Positions 35,101 to 44,007 of a stretch of DNA of 64,000 bases are shown in pieces. Each line of letters opens with the position of its first letter. Position 1 is the stretch's first letter. Under the pieces are notes generated by a model. The model ran no database searches and had not been told where the DNA came from. It was given only the letters and a program-made list of their open reading frames with translations. The position numbers were made by a program, and so were the translations under genes. The stretch is from Clostridioides difficile_D (GTDB taxonomy: Bacteria > Bacillota > Clostridia > Peptostreptococcales > Peptostreptococcaceae). The DNA lies in the NCBI GenBank assembly GCA_945861085.1, contig OX244046.1, positions 3,100,001 through 3,164,000 of the forward strand, read 5' to 3'.

Positions 35101-37026
35101 CTACATATTGATAAATTTTTCTATTACATCAGCTAATCTCTCCATATCAGTAGAATAAACTTCGCCTATGCTACCTATTCTAAATGTATCTATATCAGTC
35201 AATTTACCTGGATAGATAACAAATCCATTCTCTTTTAAATAAGTATAGAATTCCATAAATTCAAACTTTGCATTTTTAGGATATAAGAAAGTTGTTATTA
35301 CAGGTGATTGAGCATCATCATTCACCAATGTATCAAACCCTAAAGATTTTAATCTTGAAGATATTGTAAACTGATTTTCTTTATATCTAGCATATCTTTT
35401 TTTAACAGAGCCTTCTTCTTCTAACTCCAATAAAGCTTGATAAAAAGCTCTTACAACATGTGTCGGTGAAGTAAATCTCCATTTACCATTATTTTTCTCC
35501 ATAGTTTCCCATTGTGCATACACATCAAGAGATAATGATTTAGCTATGCCTTTACATTTAGATAATTCTTCTTTATTAGCTATTATAAAACCAAATCCAG
35601 GTACTCCTTGTATACATTTGTTAGAACTACTAACTAAAAAGTCTATATTAAAATCTTCAACATCAATCTCAATTCCTCCAAAACTACTCATAGCATCAAC
35701 AATATAAATTTTATTATATTCTTTTGCAAGTTTCCCTACCTCTTGTATAGGATTCAATCTACCTGTAGTAGTTTCACAGTGAACCATTGATATGTGTGTT
35801 ATATCTTTGTTTTCTTTTAATAAATTTTCTACTACATTTAAATCCACTGCTTCTATATCTTTAAATGTACAATCAACAAATTCTATATTAAGATAATTAC
35901 ATATATCTTTCATTCTCTTTCCATATGCTCCGTTTGCAATTACAAGAAGTTTACCATCCTCTGGAATAGTACTTCCTATTGTAGCTTCAACTGAAAAAGT
36001 CCCACTTCCTTGCATTAATACACTTGTATACTTATATGTATTCTTTGTTCCTAGAGACACTAGTCTTCTTCTAACATCTTGCACTAAGTCATTATATTCC
36101 ACATCCCAAGTACACCAATCTTTTAACATAGATGCTCTTACTGATTTAGTAGTAGATAATGGTCCTGGTGTAAGTAATATGTAATCATTTTCTGGTACAA
36201 AGTCTGATTTAATAGTTTCATTCTCTATTTTTACTAAGACATCTTCTAATTCAGCCATAGTTTCTATTACAAAATGTGCTCCTGCTTCTTTAAATTTCTT
36301 TGAAACTTCACTCATCTTAGTTTTTAAGGTTTCCTCATCCATGTTCTCTACTTCTTCTTGTGTAAGACCTAATTCACTTGAACCCTTTATCACAGCAACA
36401 CTCCACATTCCTGCATTTATACCTTCTTTTACATCACTTATTGTGTCTCCTACTTTTACCATAGAACTCATAGGAGATATCCCTAGAGCTTCAGCATTTT
36501 TATAACACATCCAAGGATATGGTCTTCCTTGAGATACCTCTGATGGTGTTACAAGAAAATCTGGTGAGTATCCTTTCTTTGATGCATTTGGTTCAACTAT
36601 GTTCATCATCTCTCTTGTATAACCTGTTGTAGAACCTATTTTTAATCCATTTTTTCTTAATTTTTCAATAGTTTCAACAACATGAGGAATTGGAGTTGTA
36701 TACTCTTCTAATGTTTCAAATAGCATTGGCTCAAATTCAGCATAAAGCTCATTTACATCTTCTTCAGTTGGTATTTTTCCAAACTTCTCTGACCAAAGAT
36801 TTTTTATTCTATCCATTTCACACATTTCTCTTATATGGTCTATCTTTAATTTTCCCATAGGTTTCCTTGCTTCTTCCATTGTTACATCTATACCTCTTCT
36901 TTTAAATATCTCTATAAATACATTAAGAGGTGCAAAGCATCCATAATCTACCGTTGTTCCAGCCCAATCAAATACTACTGCCTTTATTTTTTCTCCATAT
37001 ATCTTTTTCATCTTTATAGCCTCCAT
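35101..37026 (-). CDS. phnXW: Fused phosphonoacetaldehyde hydrolase / 2-aminoethylphosphonate-pyruvate aminotransferase
   Basis: A 641-residue fusion. Residues 1 to about 265 are PhnX, a HAD hydrolase with nucleophile motif VVFDWAGTTVDYG, and VGDTISDVKEG toward its end. Residues about 275-641 are PhnW, a fold-type I aminotransferase starting YILLTPGPLSTTKSVR, with the PLP lysine in SSSNKCIQGVPGFGF. Together they convert 2-aminoethylphosphonate plus pyruvate to alanine and phosphonoacetaldehyde, then to acetaldehyde and phosphate. The two enzymes are normally separate, and fusion would channel the reactive aldehyde. No phosphonate transporter is adjacent. A DeoR regulator is encoded upstream, and the promoter region contains six 10-bp repeats. 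Confidence 0.94.
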   Translation of the reverse strand: MEAIKMKKIYGEKIKAVVFDWAGTTVDYGCFAPLNVFIEIFKRRGIDVTMEEARKPMGKLKIDHIREMCEMDRIKNLWSEKFGKIPTEEDVNELYAEFEPMLFETLEEYTTPIPHVVETIEKLRKNGLKIGSTTGYTREMMNIVEPNASKKGYSPDFLVTPSEVSQGRPYPWMCYKNAEALGISPMSSMVKVGDTISDVKEGINAGMWSVAVIKGSSELGLTQEEVENMDEETLKTKMSEVSKKFKEAGAHFVIETMAELEDVLVKIENETIKSDFVPENDYILLTPGPLSTTKSVRASMLKDWCTWDVEYNDLVQDVRRRLVSLGTKNTYKYTSVLMQGSGTFSVEATIGSTIPEDGKLLVIANGAYGKRMKDICNYLNIEFVDCTFKDIEAVDLNVVENLLKENKDITHISMVHCETTTGRLNPIQEVGKLAKEYNKIYIVDAMSSFGGIEIDVEDFNIDFLVSSSNKCIQGVPGFGFIIANKEELSKCKGIAKSLSLDVYAQWETMEKNNGKWRFTSPTHVVRAFYQALLELEEEGSVKKRYARYKENQFTISSRLKSLGFDTLVNDDAQSPVITTFLYPKNAKFEFMEFYTYLKENGFVIYPGKLTDIDTFRIGSIGEVYSTDMERLADVIEKFINM

Positions 37027-37047
37027 AGATTCTTTTTAGATTTTTTG

Positions 37048-37067
37048 TGTTTTTAATTGTTTTTACT
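37048..37067. promoter_or_regulatory. Proximal pair of 10-bp operator repeats (phnXW)
   Basis: Two head-to-tail copies, TGTTTTTAAT and TGTTTTTACT, lie 22-41 bases before the phnXW start. They match the four-copy cluster at 37132-37171. Tandem direct repeats are the known operator type for DeoR-family proteins, one of which is encoded next door. Confidence 0.65.
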
Positions 37068-37131
37068 TTTAAAGTATAACTTTTACATGTTAATTATACA
37101 TCATATTTAGGTTAAATATATATTAAATTTC

Positions 37132-37171
37132 TGTTTTTAATTGTTTTTATTTGTTTCTAGTTGTTTTTACT
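37132..37171. promoter_or_regulatory. Distal array of four 10-bp operator repeats (phnXW)
   Basis: Four uninterrupted 10-bp units: TGTTTTTAAT, TGTTTTTATT, TGTTTCTAGT, TGTTTTTACT. The consensus TGTTTTTANT repeats once per helical turn, so bound proteins would line up on one face. The promoter of phnXW presumably lies between this array and the proximal pair. Confidence 0.7.
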
Positions 37172-37288
37172 ATTCTATATCAAACTTCTATAAAACTCTA
37201 AATTATAATCTAAAATTTACTTTCTAATCTGAATCTATAAACTAGCTATGTTCTATGAACTTGGTTATATTTCATAAACTTATGGTGT

Positions 37289-38074
37289 TTATTTTGCTTC
37301 TATCCATGTTATATTTATCTCGTTTAACTTATCTTTCCATTCATTTGGAGGCTCTACATCACAAATGACAAAATCCAATTCTTCTAAATCTACTATCTTA
37401 TACATACTAACAATTCCTATTTTAGAACTATCACATAATACAAAGCTTTCTTTTGAATTTTTTATATATGCTTTTGATAACAACGCTTTATTTTGGTCTA
37501 TACTACTAATTCCAAAGCTATCAAGTATACCTTCACTAGATATAAAAGATTTATCTACATATAAATTTTTCATGGTATCTATTGACATTGGACATGCTGT
37601 CCTTTGATGTTTTAAATTTACTTTTCCGCCAATAAATATAACTTCTCCATCAAATAATCCTTGATTTTCATAAGAAATCAATTTTGATAGAACTGGATAA
37701 GAATTTGTAATAATCTTTAAATTCTTTACAGATACTATGTAATCTACAATTTGCAAATTGGTAGTACCTTCATCTATGACGATTGACTCATTGTCATTCA
37801 CAAACTTAGCTGCGTATTTGGCAATACTTTGCTTTTTATCTAAATTAGTACTATTTCTCTTTATATGTTCTGGTTCAATCACACCATAATTTATTTTTAT
37901 AGCACCGCCATATACCTTTTTTAATTTATTTTCATTTTCTAATTCTTCCAAATATCTTCTTATTGTTTCTGATGATACTTCTAGTCTTTTTACTAACTCT
38001 TTAGTATTTACCTTACCTTTTGAATCTAATAATTTCAGTATTTCTTTTTTTCTATCTATCGAATTTAAAGACAT
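37289..38074 (-). CDS. DeoR-family transcriptional regulator
   Basis: A 261-residue DeoR/GlpR-type repressor. The N-terminal HTH spans residues 5-55 (RKKEILKLLDSKGKVNTKELVKRLEVSSETIRRYLEELE is the region, cited here by position, with SSETIRRYLEE as the recognition helix). A sugar-phosphate-type sensor domain follows (IDEGTTNLQIVDYI, IITNSYPVL, FIGGKV, LCDSSKIG). It is encoded upstream of phnXW on the same strand. The intervening 262 bases hold six 10-bp direct repeats. It is therefore the likely regulator, with a phosphonate or phosphorylated metabolite as effector. Confidence 0.92.
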   Translation of the reverse strand: MSLNSIDRKKEILKLLDSKGKVNTKELVKRLEVSSETIRRYLEELENENKLKKVYGGAIKINYGVIEPEHIKRNSTNLDKKQSIAKYAAKFVNDNESIVIDEGTTNLQIVDYIVSVKNLKIITNSYPVLSKLISYENQGLFDGEVIFIGGKVNLKHQRTACPMSIDTMKNLYVDKSFISSEGILDSFGISSIDQNKALLSKAYIKNSKESFVLCDSSKIGIVSMYKIVDLEELDFVICDVEPPNEWKDKLNEINITWIEAK

Positions 38075-38219
38075 TAATCTTCCTCCTAAATATAATAATA
38101 TATTTTGCTCCTATAATATTACAATAATACCTTTATTTATTAAATCATATTTATATTAAATCTTTTTTACTTAATTAGAGTTCAATCTAAAATAACATTA
38201 AAATATTATCTAATATAAA

Positions 38220-38253
38220 AAAGTCCATCAAATATTAATATCAGATGGACTTT
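38220..38253 (-). terminator. Terminator of the dlt operon
   Basis: AAAGTCCATC pairs perfectly with GATGGACTTT around a 14-base loop and a T run follows on the minus strand, about 45 bases after the dltC stop. Confidence 0.88.
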
Positions 38254-38299
38254 GTCAAACTTTATTTTAAAAATTAATATTTAAAACCTAATTACTAAT

Positions 38300-38530
38300 T
38301 TATTTTCTTGTTTCCAAGAATTTTACTAAATTATTTACACTAGACATATCTTTTCTCTCTAAATCAGTTGGTTGAAGCTCTATTCCTAGTCTATTTTCAA
38401 TTTCAAGTAAAACTTCAATTATAGCTAATGAGTCTAAAAGCTCTGTCTCAAATAAGTTAAGGTCTAAATCTTCTCTTATCTCATCAGTACCTAATACATC
38501 TTCAAATATTTCTATAACTGTTTCTTGCAT
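38300..38530 (-). CDS. dltC: D-alanyl carrier protein
   Basis: A 76-residue acyl-carrier-type protein with the phosphopantetheine serine in FETELLDSLAIIEVLLEIE. DltA charges it with D-alanine. DltB and DltX then move the D-alanyl group across the membrane for transfer to the cell-wall polymer. It is the last gene of the operon, preceded by AAGGAGG. Confidence 0.95.
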   Translation of the reverse strand: MQETVIEIFEDVLGTDEIREDLDLNLFETELLDSLAIIEVLLEIENRLGIELQPTDLERKDMSSVNNLVKFLETRK

Positions 38531-38548
38531 AAATTTGCCTCCTTAAAA

Positions 38549-39697
38549 TTAAGCTAAATAACCTGAGAATATCAGTAATCCAAAACATACAACATGGAAT
38601 GTAATGAAAATTTGAACTCTCTCGAACCATTTTTCTTTTTTATGTTTTTTATAAAATTTAGATTTTCTCTGATATATATCAGTTAAAACAAGTGCCAATC
38701 CTTGATATACTCCATAAGCAACGTAATACCAAGTTAGTCCATGCCAAAATCCCATTGTTATCATGGTTATCATCTGAGCTACATGAGCAGCAGTAGTTCT
38801 TTTCTTAAATCTTTTCTTTCTCATTGATGACATAACAAATCTAGAAAAAATATAATCTCCAAACCATCTTGAAAGACTTATATGCCATCTTGTCCAGAAT
38901 TCCTTCATATCTTTACTGATAAATGGCTTGTCAAAGTTTATAGGTACTTTTATTCCAAATATATATCCTGTACCTATAGCAAATAAGCTATATCCTGCAA
39001 AATCAAAGAACAGGTACAAGCTATATGCATACATATAACTTAAAATATTTATAAAACTCATATCTTTAGGTATTATTGATACCCAATATGTATTTATCAA
39101 AAATGCTATAACAAACTTATAACCTACTCCCATGACAATATTTTTTATTCCTGCCAGTAAGTACTCTTCTAGATACTCTTTTCTAGAGATTTGTTTTTCC
39201 AAATCTTGTTCAAATCTTCTTGACCTATCAATAGGACCAGAACTTAATGTTGGAAAAAATAACATAAAGTAAAGCATCCTTGAAATCTTAACCTCTTTTA
39301 TAGCACCATCATAAATTTCAATAACCATCTGTATAGCTCTGAAATTTAAGTATGATATTCCAATAAATCCAATCATCCCAAAAGAAGTAACTGGAGATAT
39401 TTTATTGATTATTATTGGAAGCATTGATGCAAACAAAAAGCCCCAATATATATATTTATTTTTAGTTTTTCTTCTTACATATTCATATCCTTTAACTATT
39501 ATTACTTCAAGAATAATAAATATCACCAAGTATTTTAGTTGAACATCTATTCCTACTATTAAGAATATCATAAATAAACTTGCCAACATGCCATAATACT
39601 TTATATTCTTGCCCATTAGACCTAAAATCACTGCTGGTATTGATGTTAATAATAATATATAAAGATAAAAATAATCTCCATACTGTGAAAAAATCAT
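38549..39697 (-). CDS. dltB: D-alanyl transfer protein DltB (MBOAT)
   Basis: A 382-residue membrane-bound O-acyltransferase. It contains PTLSSGPIDRSRRFEQD, the amphipathic FWTRWHISLSRWFGDYIF segment, and the catalytic histidine in MGFWHGLTWYYVAYG. It accepts D-alanine from DltC on the cytoplasmic side and passes it outward. Its ATG overlaps the dltA stop (ATGA-type junction at 39697), giving tight translational coupling. Confidence 0.95.
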   Translation of the reverse strand: MIFSQYGDYFYLYILLLTSIPAVILGLMGKNIKYYGMLASLFMIFLIVGIDVQLKYLVIFIILEVIIVKGYEYVRRKTKNKYIYWGFLFASMLPIIINKISPVTSFGMIGFIGISYLNFRAIQMVIEIYDGAIKEVKISRMLYFMLFFPTLSSGPIDRSRRFEQDLEKQISRKEYLEEYLLAGIKNIVMGVGYKFVIAFLINTYWVSIIPKDMSFINILSYMYAYSLYLFFDFAGYSLFAIGTGYIFGIKVPINFDKPFISKDMKEFWTRWHISLSRWFGDYIFSRFVMSSMRKKRFKKRTTAAHVAQMITMITMGFWHGLTWYYVAYGVYQGLALVLTDIYQRKSKFYKKHKKEKWFERVQIFITFHVVCFGLLIFSGYLA

Positions 39698-41211
39698 TAA
39701 ATTTCCTCCATAAGTTTCTTTCTGTCTATTTTGCCATTGATATTTGTTGGAAACTCAGAGATTATTGAAATATTTCTTGGAATCATATATGAAGGTATAT
39801 ATTTTCCCAGTTCCTTTTTTATTATCATCCCATTTTTAATATTACTTAAATCATTCTTTTCATTTAACTCAACAATACCTTTTAAATAAGCAATTTTTTC
39901 GTCCTTATATATTGGTAAAACTACTGCATTTTTTACATTATGTACTTTTCTCAAGTTATTTTCTATATCTTCTATTTCAATTCTAAATCCATTTAATTTA
40001 ATCTGAAAATCTTTTCTTCCACAGTAGTATATATTTCCATCTAAAAGATATCCCATATCTCCAGTTTTATAAGCTCTCCACTTTACACCATCTATTTCAT
40101 CGTGGAAAAATACTTCATCAGTCTTTTCTTTATTATTAAAGTACCCTTTAGAAACTGATGGTCCAATTATTATAATCTCACCTTTTTCATTTTCCTTAAG
40201 TTCGTTTCCATCTTCATCAAGTATTTTTATTTTACAATTTGACATAGGATACCCAACTGGAAGACTCTTTTCATCATCTATAGCTTCCTGAGTCATATCG
40301 TTTACACTTACGCCAACAGTAGCTTCAGTTGGTCCATATCCATTGATAATTCTTGTGCTTGGAAATCTACTCATAAGTTCTTTAGTAAGATTTTTTGAAA
40401 GTGCTTCTCCTATGAATATCATTGACTCAAGCTTAGGAAGCATTTCACTATTGAACTCTTTTTCTGTTACACATACACCTGCAAAAGAAGGAGTTGATAC
40501 CCATACAGCTATATCTGACATACTAAATTGTCTAAATAATTCTTTATAATCTGCTAGTACATCTTTTGATATTGAAAATAATGTAGCTCCATGAATAAGA
40601 CCAGGATATATTGTTGTAACTGAAAGGTCAAAAGAATATGCTGCTTGATTCATTATTACTTTTTCACTTCCATCTATATTTAGATATGGGCTTATCCAAT
40701 CCGAAAAGCTATCCAAATTATTTGAACTTATTTGAACTCCTTTTGGTTTTCCTGTACTTCCTGAGGTAAATAATATATATGCATTTTCATCATCTTTTAC
40801 CCAGTTTTCTTTATGTAATGCTTTTCCCTTATATTCATTTATTATGTCCTTCAGTTTATCCATATCAATTACATTTATATCTCCAAAATCTTTTTCATTA
40901 CTAAAATTAAATAATACCTTGGGTTTTATCTCTTTAGTAACTTCAAAAACTCTATCAAGTGGAAAACTAATATCAAGAGGTACATATGCTCTACCTGATT
41001 TTAAAGCTCCTACCATACATGCCATTATCATATTTTCTTTATTACCATAAATTACTATAGGAGTATCTTCTTCTTTATATATATCTTTTAAATATACTGA
41101 TATAGCATCTGAATACTCATTTAAATCTTTATAAGAAAGTTTATCTCCATTACACATTAGTGCTACTCTATTTGTATTTGAATATTTTTTTATTCCTTCA
41201 ATAATTTTCAT
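39697..41211 (-). CDS. dltA: D-alanine-poly(phosphoribitol/teichoic) ligase DltA
   Basis: A 504-residue adenylate-forming enzyme that activates D-alanine with ATP and loads DltC. Signature motifs are YILFTSGSTGKPKGVQIS, NGYGPTEATVGVS, YKTGDMGYLLDGNIYYCGR, and the C-terminal lysine in NINGKIDRKKL. The length equals that of other DltA proteins. It follows dltX by 15 bases with AGGAG as ribosome site. In C. difficile the pathway increases resistance to cationic antimicrobial peptides. Confidence 0.95.
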   Translation of the reverse strand: MKIIEGIKKYSNTNRVALMCNGDKLSYKDLNEYSDAISVYLKDIYKEEDTPIVIYGNKENMIMACMVGALKSGRAYVPLDISFPLDRVFEVTKEIKPKVLFNFSNEKDFGDINVIDMDKLKDIINEYKGKALHKENWVKDDENAYILFTSGSTGKPKGVQISSNNLDSFSDWISPYLNIDGSEKVIMNQAAYSFDLSVTTIYPGLIHGATLFSISKDVLADYKELFRQFSMSDIAVWVSTPSFAGVCVTEKEFNSEMLPKLESMIFIGEALSKNLTKELMSRFPSTRIINGYGPTEATVGVSVNDMTQEAIDDEKSLPVGYPMSNCKIKILDEDGNELKENEKGEIIIIGPSVSKGYFNNKEKTDEVFFHDEIDGVKWRAYKTGDMGYLLDGNIYYCGRKDFQIKLNGFRIEIEDIENNLRKVHNVKNAVVLPIYKDEKIAYLKGIVELNEKNDLSNIKNGMIIKKELGKYIPSYMIPRNISIISEFPTNINGKIDRKKLMEEI

Positions 41212-41225
41212 ATAAGAATACTCCT

Positions 41226-41372
41226 TTAAAATCCGTTATAAATAAATGGCAATTCTTTAAATGGAGTAAATGTTAGAACCCCTATCGCCAATATTATAAC
41301 CATAGTTAAACAAATACTAGTTGCCAAATCCTTATTGCTCTTTAAATATTTTAAATAATCTCTCACAAACAT
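41226..41372 (-). CDS. dltX: DltX, small membrane protein of the D-alanylation machinery
   Basis: A 48-residue frame, overlapping the 3' end of dltD by 41 bases, begins MFVRDYLKYLKSNKDLATSI and has one membrane helix (LTMVIILAIGVLTF). It ends PFIYNGF, the conserved DltX C-terminal motif (FIYNxF) known to reach the DltB/D active site. AAAGGA lies 8 bases before ATG 41372 and the stop is 15 bases before dltA. The position next to dltA is usual for dltX, although here dltD comes first. Such genes are easily missed because of size and overlap. Confidence 0.9.
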   Translation of the reverse strand: MFVRDYLKYLKSNKDLATSICLTMVIILAIGVLTFTPFKELPFIYNGF

Positions 41373-42522
41373 CTACCCATCCTTTCGTACCAAGATGCAT
41401 TACATCTCTTAAATAATATTTATCTGACCCTTTATCCTTAAGGTTTAGAACTTTAAAGCCTTTGCTTTCTGCTATATTTTGTGCTTTATCATAGTATTGA
41501 ATTCTTTCTTGTTCAGATATACCAGTCAAATCATAGAATTTATCCATACTTGGAATTAATACAATAACTGGCTTAATACCTAAGTCAGTACATACATTTA
41601 ACATGAGTTTATAACTTTCAAATTCCTTAGAAGTCAATAGATTTACATCTTTATCTCTTCCTTTATATTGATTTACACCATCTTTAAAATGTTCTTTATA
41701 ATAATAAGCATCAATATTTAGTGGATTTTTACCAACTCTTTTTTTAGCATCTTCAATAGCTTTCTTTCTCTCATGAGACCAGTTTATTGGTCTTTTTCTT
41801 TTTTCTTTTCTTTTTTTATCTAGCTTAATTAATCGTTTATAAAGTATACCCTTTTCTTTAAGAGCTATACAATACTTTCTTCCTTGAAAATAAGGCTCTA
41901 AAAGTACCTTCTCAGCTTTTTCAGGCAATGTCTTAGGCTCATATAACTTAGCATATAATGCTTCTGCTTTATACTCTTCACTTCCCCATAATAACTTACT
42001 TGATTTTTTTGCATATTCAATCTTATTTTGTTTAGATATTTTTGGATTATCTAAAAATCGATAAAATTGTATAGGTGAAAATCTAGACTGATAATGGTGA
42101 CTTGTGACTCCATCTTTCTCCATAAACCATTGCATAGAAATTAACAAGACAACCTTCTTATTATCAATATTAGGATTCATACTTCCTAATATTGCAGCAT
42201 CTTGTAATGTCTGAGTATATGCTCTCCCAATTGCAAATACCTTATCTTTACTCCTATTCGTATTAAAATAGTACTTTGGATGTTGTTTTGTTGAATTACT
42301 AAGTTCTGATGACCCCAAAATCATAATATCTTTTTCTCTTAAAAAATGATTATTTGCTGTAACACCTTTATCTTTTATATCACTTAAAGTATCATCCATA
42401 ATTGGAAGTAGATTTTTCTCCCTCAAAAGTTCATCAGTTTTAGAATCAAGAAATTTGTCTAGTCCAAATAAAAATACTACGCCTATTATAAACGGTGTAA
42501 TAAAGTATATCAATTTTCTCAT
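41332..42522 (-). CDS. dltD: D-alanyl transfer protein DltD
   Basis: A 396-residue extracellular protein anchored by an N-terminal helix (LIYFITPFIIGVVFLFGLDKF). The SGNH-like catalytic parts are IMILGSSELSNS (Ser near residue 71) and the C-terminal DVMHLGTKGW (Asp/His). It completes D-alanine transfer onto the anionic polymer. It is the first gene of the operon, an order found in C. difficile (dltDABC), while most Firmicutes have it last. Upstream are two identical palindromes. The operon has been reported to be controlled by the ECF factor sigma-V in response to lysozyme. Confidence 0.94.
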   Translation of the reverse strand: MRKLIYFITPFIIGVVFLFGLDKFLDSKTDELLREKNLLPIMDDTLSDIKDKGVTANNHFLREKDIMILGSSELSNSTKQHPKYYFNTNRSKDKVFAIGRAYTQTLQDAAILGSMNPNIDNKKVVLLISMQWFMEKDGVTSHHYQSRFSPIQFYRFLDNPKISKQNKIEYAKKSSKLLWGSEEYKAEALYAKLYEPKTLPEKAEKVLLEPYFQGRKYCIALKEKGILYKRLIKLDKKRKEKRKRPINWSHERKKAIEDAKKRVGKNPLNIDAYYYKEHFKDGVNQYKGRDKDVNLLTSKEFESYKLMLNVCTDLGIKPVIVLIPSMDKFYDLTGISEQERIQYYDKAQNIAESKGFKVLNLKDKGSDKYYLRDVMHLGTKGWVDVCERLFKIFKEQ

Positions 42523-42594
42523 ATTTTCTCTCCTCTAAAAATTTTCAATTTTATGTTATTATTAATCATATTAGTTTTGATATGTATATTCAAC

Positions 42595-42649
42595 TACAAA
42601 ATTGTAATAAAATCGTCAAAACTTTTTTTGATACTGTTACAAAATTGTA
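42595..42649. promoter_or_regulatory. Two identical palindromes upstream of the dlt operon
   Basis: TACAAAATTGTA occurs at 42595-42606 and 42638-42649, both exact 12-base palindromes, with centres 43 bases apart (about four turns). TTGACG (minus strand) lies between them. They look like paired operator half-sites for an unknown regulator of dltDXABC. Confidence 0.5.
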
Positions 42650-42659
42650 AAAAAAGATA

Positions 42660-42698
42660 AAAAAGTACTAAAAGATAACTTTCTTTTTAGTACTTTTT
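42660..42698 (-). terminator. Terminator of the Gfo/Idh oxidoreductase gene
   Basis: AAAAAGTACTAAAAG pairs with CTTTTTAGTACTTTTT about 115 bases after the oxidoreductase stop, with a T run on the minus strand. Confidence 0.8.
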
Positions 42699-42812
42699 CA
42701 TACTTATAATTTGACATTTTAATACTTAATTATGTATACATTTTAACTTAATTTAAAATTAAATTTATTTAGAAATATATATTATACATTAGTATATATT
42801 TTATAAGATAAA

Positions 42813-43832
42813 TTATATACTATCAGCTGGATAAACAATATTACTTTGCCTTCTTATCTCATCCATAATTTCCATTACTATTATTGAATTTTCATGAGAA
42901 TTTATATTCGACTCTATTTTATTGTTATTTATAAGGCTTATAAACTCTACAAGTTCATAATACATTCCTTCTACTTCTCTAGGCTTTTCCTCTGCTTTTT
43001 CTTTTGAAATGGATATATCTTCTTCTCTTCCATCTCTATATTTAATAATAGCTTTTTCAAATAGATTAAGTTTTTCAATTATTATACTTCCCTCTTCTCC
43101 TTGTATTTCAGATGGTATATAAGAATCAGCTATTTTAGAATACTGAATTATTGCATCCATGTTATCGTATTGAAATATAGCTGAACCTTCTCCATCAACT
43201 CCAGTTTGAAGTATATGAGAAATTGCCTTTACTGACTTTGGAGCTCCAAATAGATTTACCATAGGATGTATACAATACACTCCTATATCCATTAATGCAC
43301 CATTTGACAATTCTTTTTTAAAAGCATTTTCTATAATTCCATTTTTATATTTATCATATCTTGAAGAATATTGACAATAACTTCCAAAGAACCTTCTTAT
43401 TTTTCCTATTTTATACAAGTTTTCTTTAACTGCTCTAAAGTTTGGAACACATGTAATCCTCATAGCTTCCATAAGTAATACATTATTCTCTCTAGCTGTT
43501 TTTATCATTAATTTTACTTCTTTTAAATTAGATGCTAACGATTTTTCACAAATCACATGTTTTTTGTGTTTTAAGCAAGTAATGGCTTGCTTTGAATGTA
43601 TTGCATTTGGAGAAGCTATATATACAGCATCTATATCATTCGATTTAGCCATTTGTTCTAAATCATCGAAAAAAATACTTGCTCCATGTAACGCTCCAAA
43701 TTCTCTAGCTTTTTCTAAATTTCTAGAATATACAGCAACTAATTCAAATTCTTTAACCCTAGATGCAGCTCTTAGAAATATATTTGCTATATTGCTTGTC
43801 CCAATAATACCAAATCTTATTTTATCCACCAT
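42813..43832 (-). CDS. Gfo/Idh/MocA-family oxidoreductase
   Basis: A 339-residue NAD(P)-dependent dehydrogenase. It has a Rossmann domain (FGIIGTSNIANIF, then VAVYSRN), the signature ICEKSLASNL containing the EKP-like Lys (here EKS rather than EKP), and a C-terminal dimerisation domain with GALMDIGVYCIHPMV. Such enzymes act on sugars, inositols or related compounds. No pathway partner is adjacent. The EKS variation is within what is seen in the family but could alter turnover. Confidence 0.9.
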   Translation of the reverse strand: MVDKIRFGIIGTSNIANIFLRAASRVKEFELVAVYSRNLEKAREFGALHGASIFFDDLEQMAKSNDIDAVYIASPNAIHSKQAITCLKHKKHVICEKSLASNLKEVKLMIKTARENNVLLMEAMRITCVPNFRAVKENLYKIGKIRRFFGSYCQYSSRYDKYKNGIIENAFKKELSNGALMDIGVYCIHPMVNLFGAPKSVKAISHILQTGVDGEGSAIFQYDNMDAIIQYSKIADSYIPSEIQGEEGSIIIEKLNLFEKAIIKYRDGREEDISISKEKAEEKPREVEGMYYELVEFISLINNNKIESNINSHENSIIVMEIMDEIRRQSNIVYPADSI

Positions 43833-43922
43833 AAATCACTCCTCATTTTCTACACTTTATTTTAATTTTAATAGAAAACTTTACAACTTATCACCATTTT
43901 TCAAAATAATTTTATCAAATAA

Positions 43923-43973
43923 AAAAGAAAGCTACTTTTAAATGATTTCACCATTTTAACATAGCTTTCTTTT
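43923..43973 (-). terminator. Terminator of the membrane-protein gene 44008-44547
   Basis: AAAAGAAAGCTA pairs with TAGCTTTCTTTT, with additional inner pairing (AAAATGG/CCATTTT like), ending in a T run on the minus strand. Confidence 0.78.
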
Positions 43974-44007
43974 AACTACAATCTAAATTCAACCTATATT
44001 TTTAAAG

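Noticed and set aside
42523..42660. ECF sigma-V promoter for dlt
   Set aside because: A GTAAC-like -35 is present, but no CGTC-like -10 occurs at proper spacing, so I could not place it convincingly.
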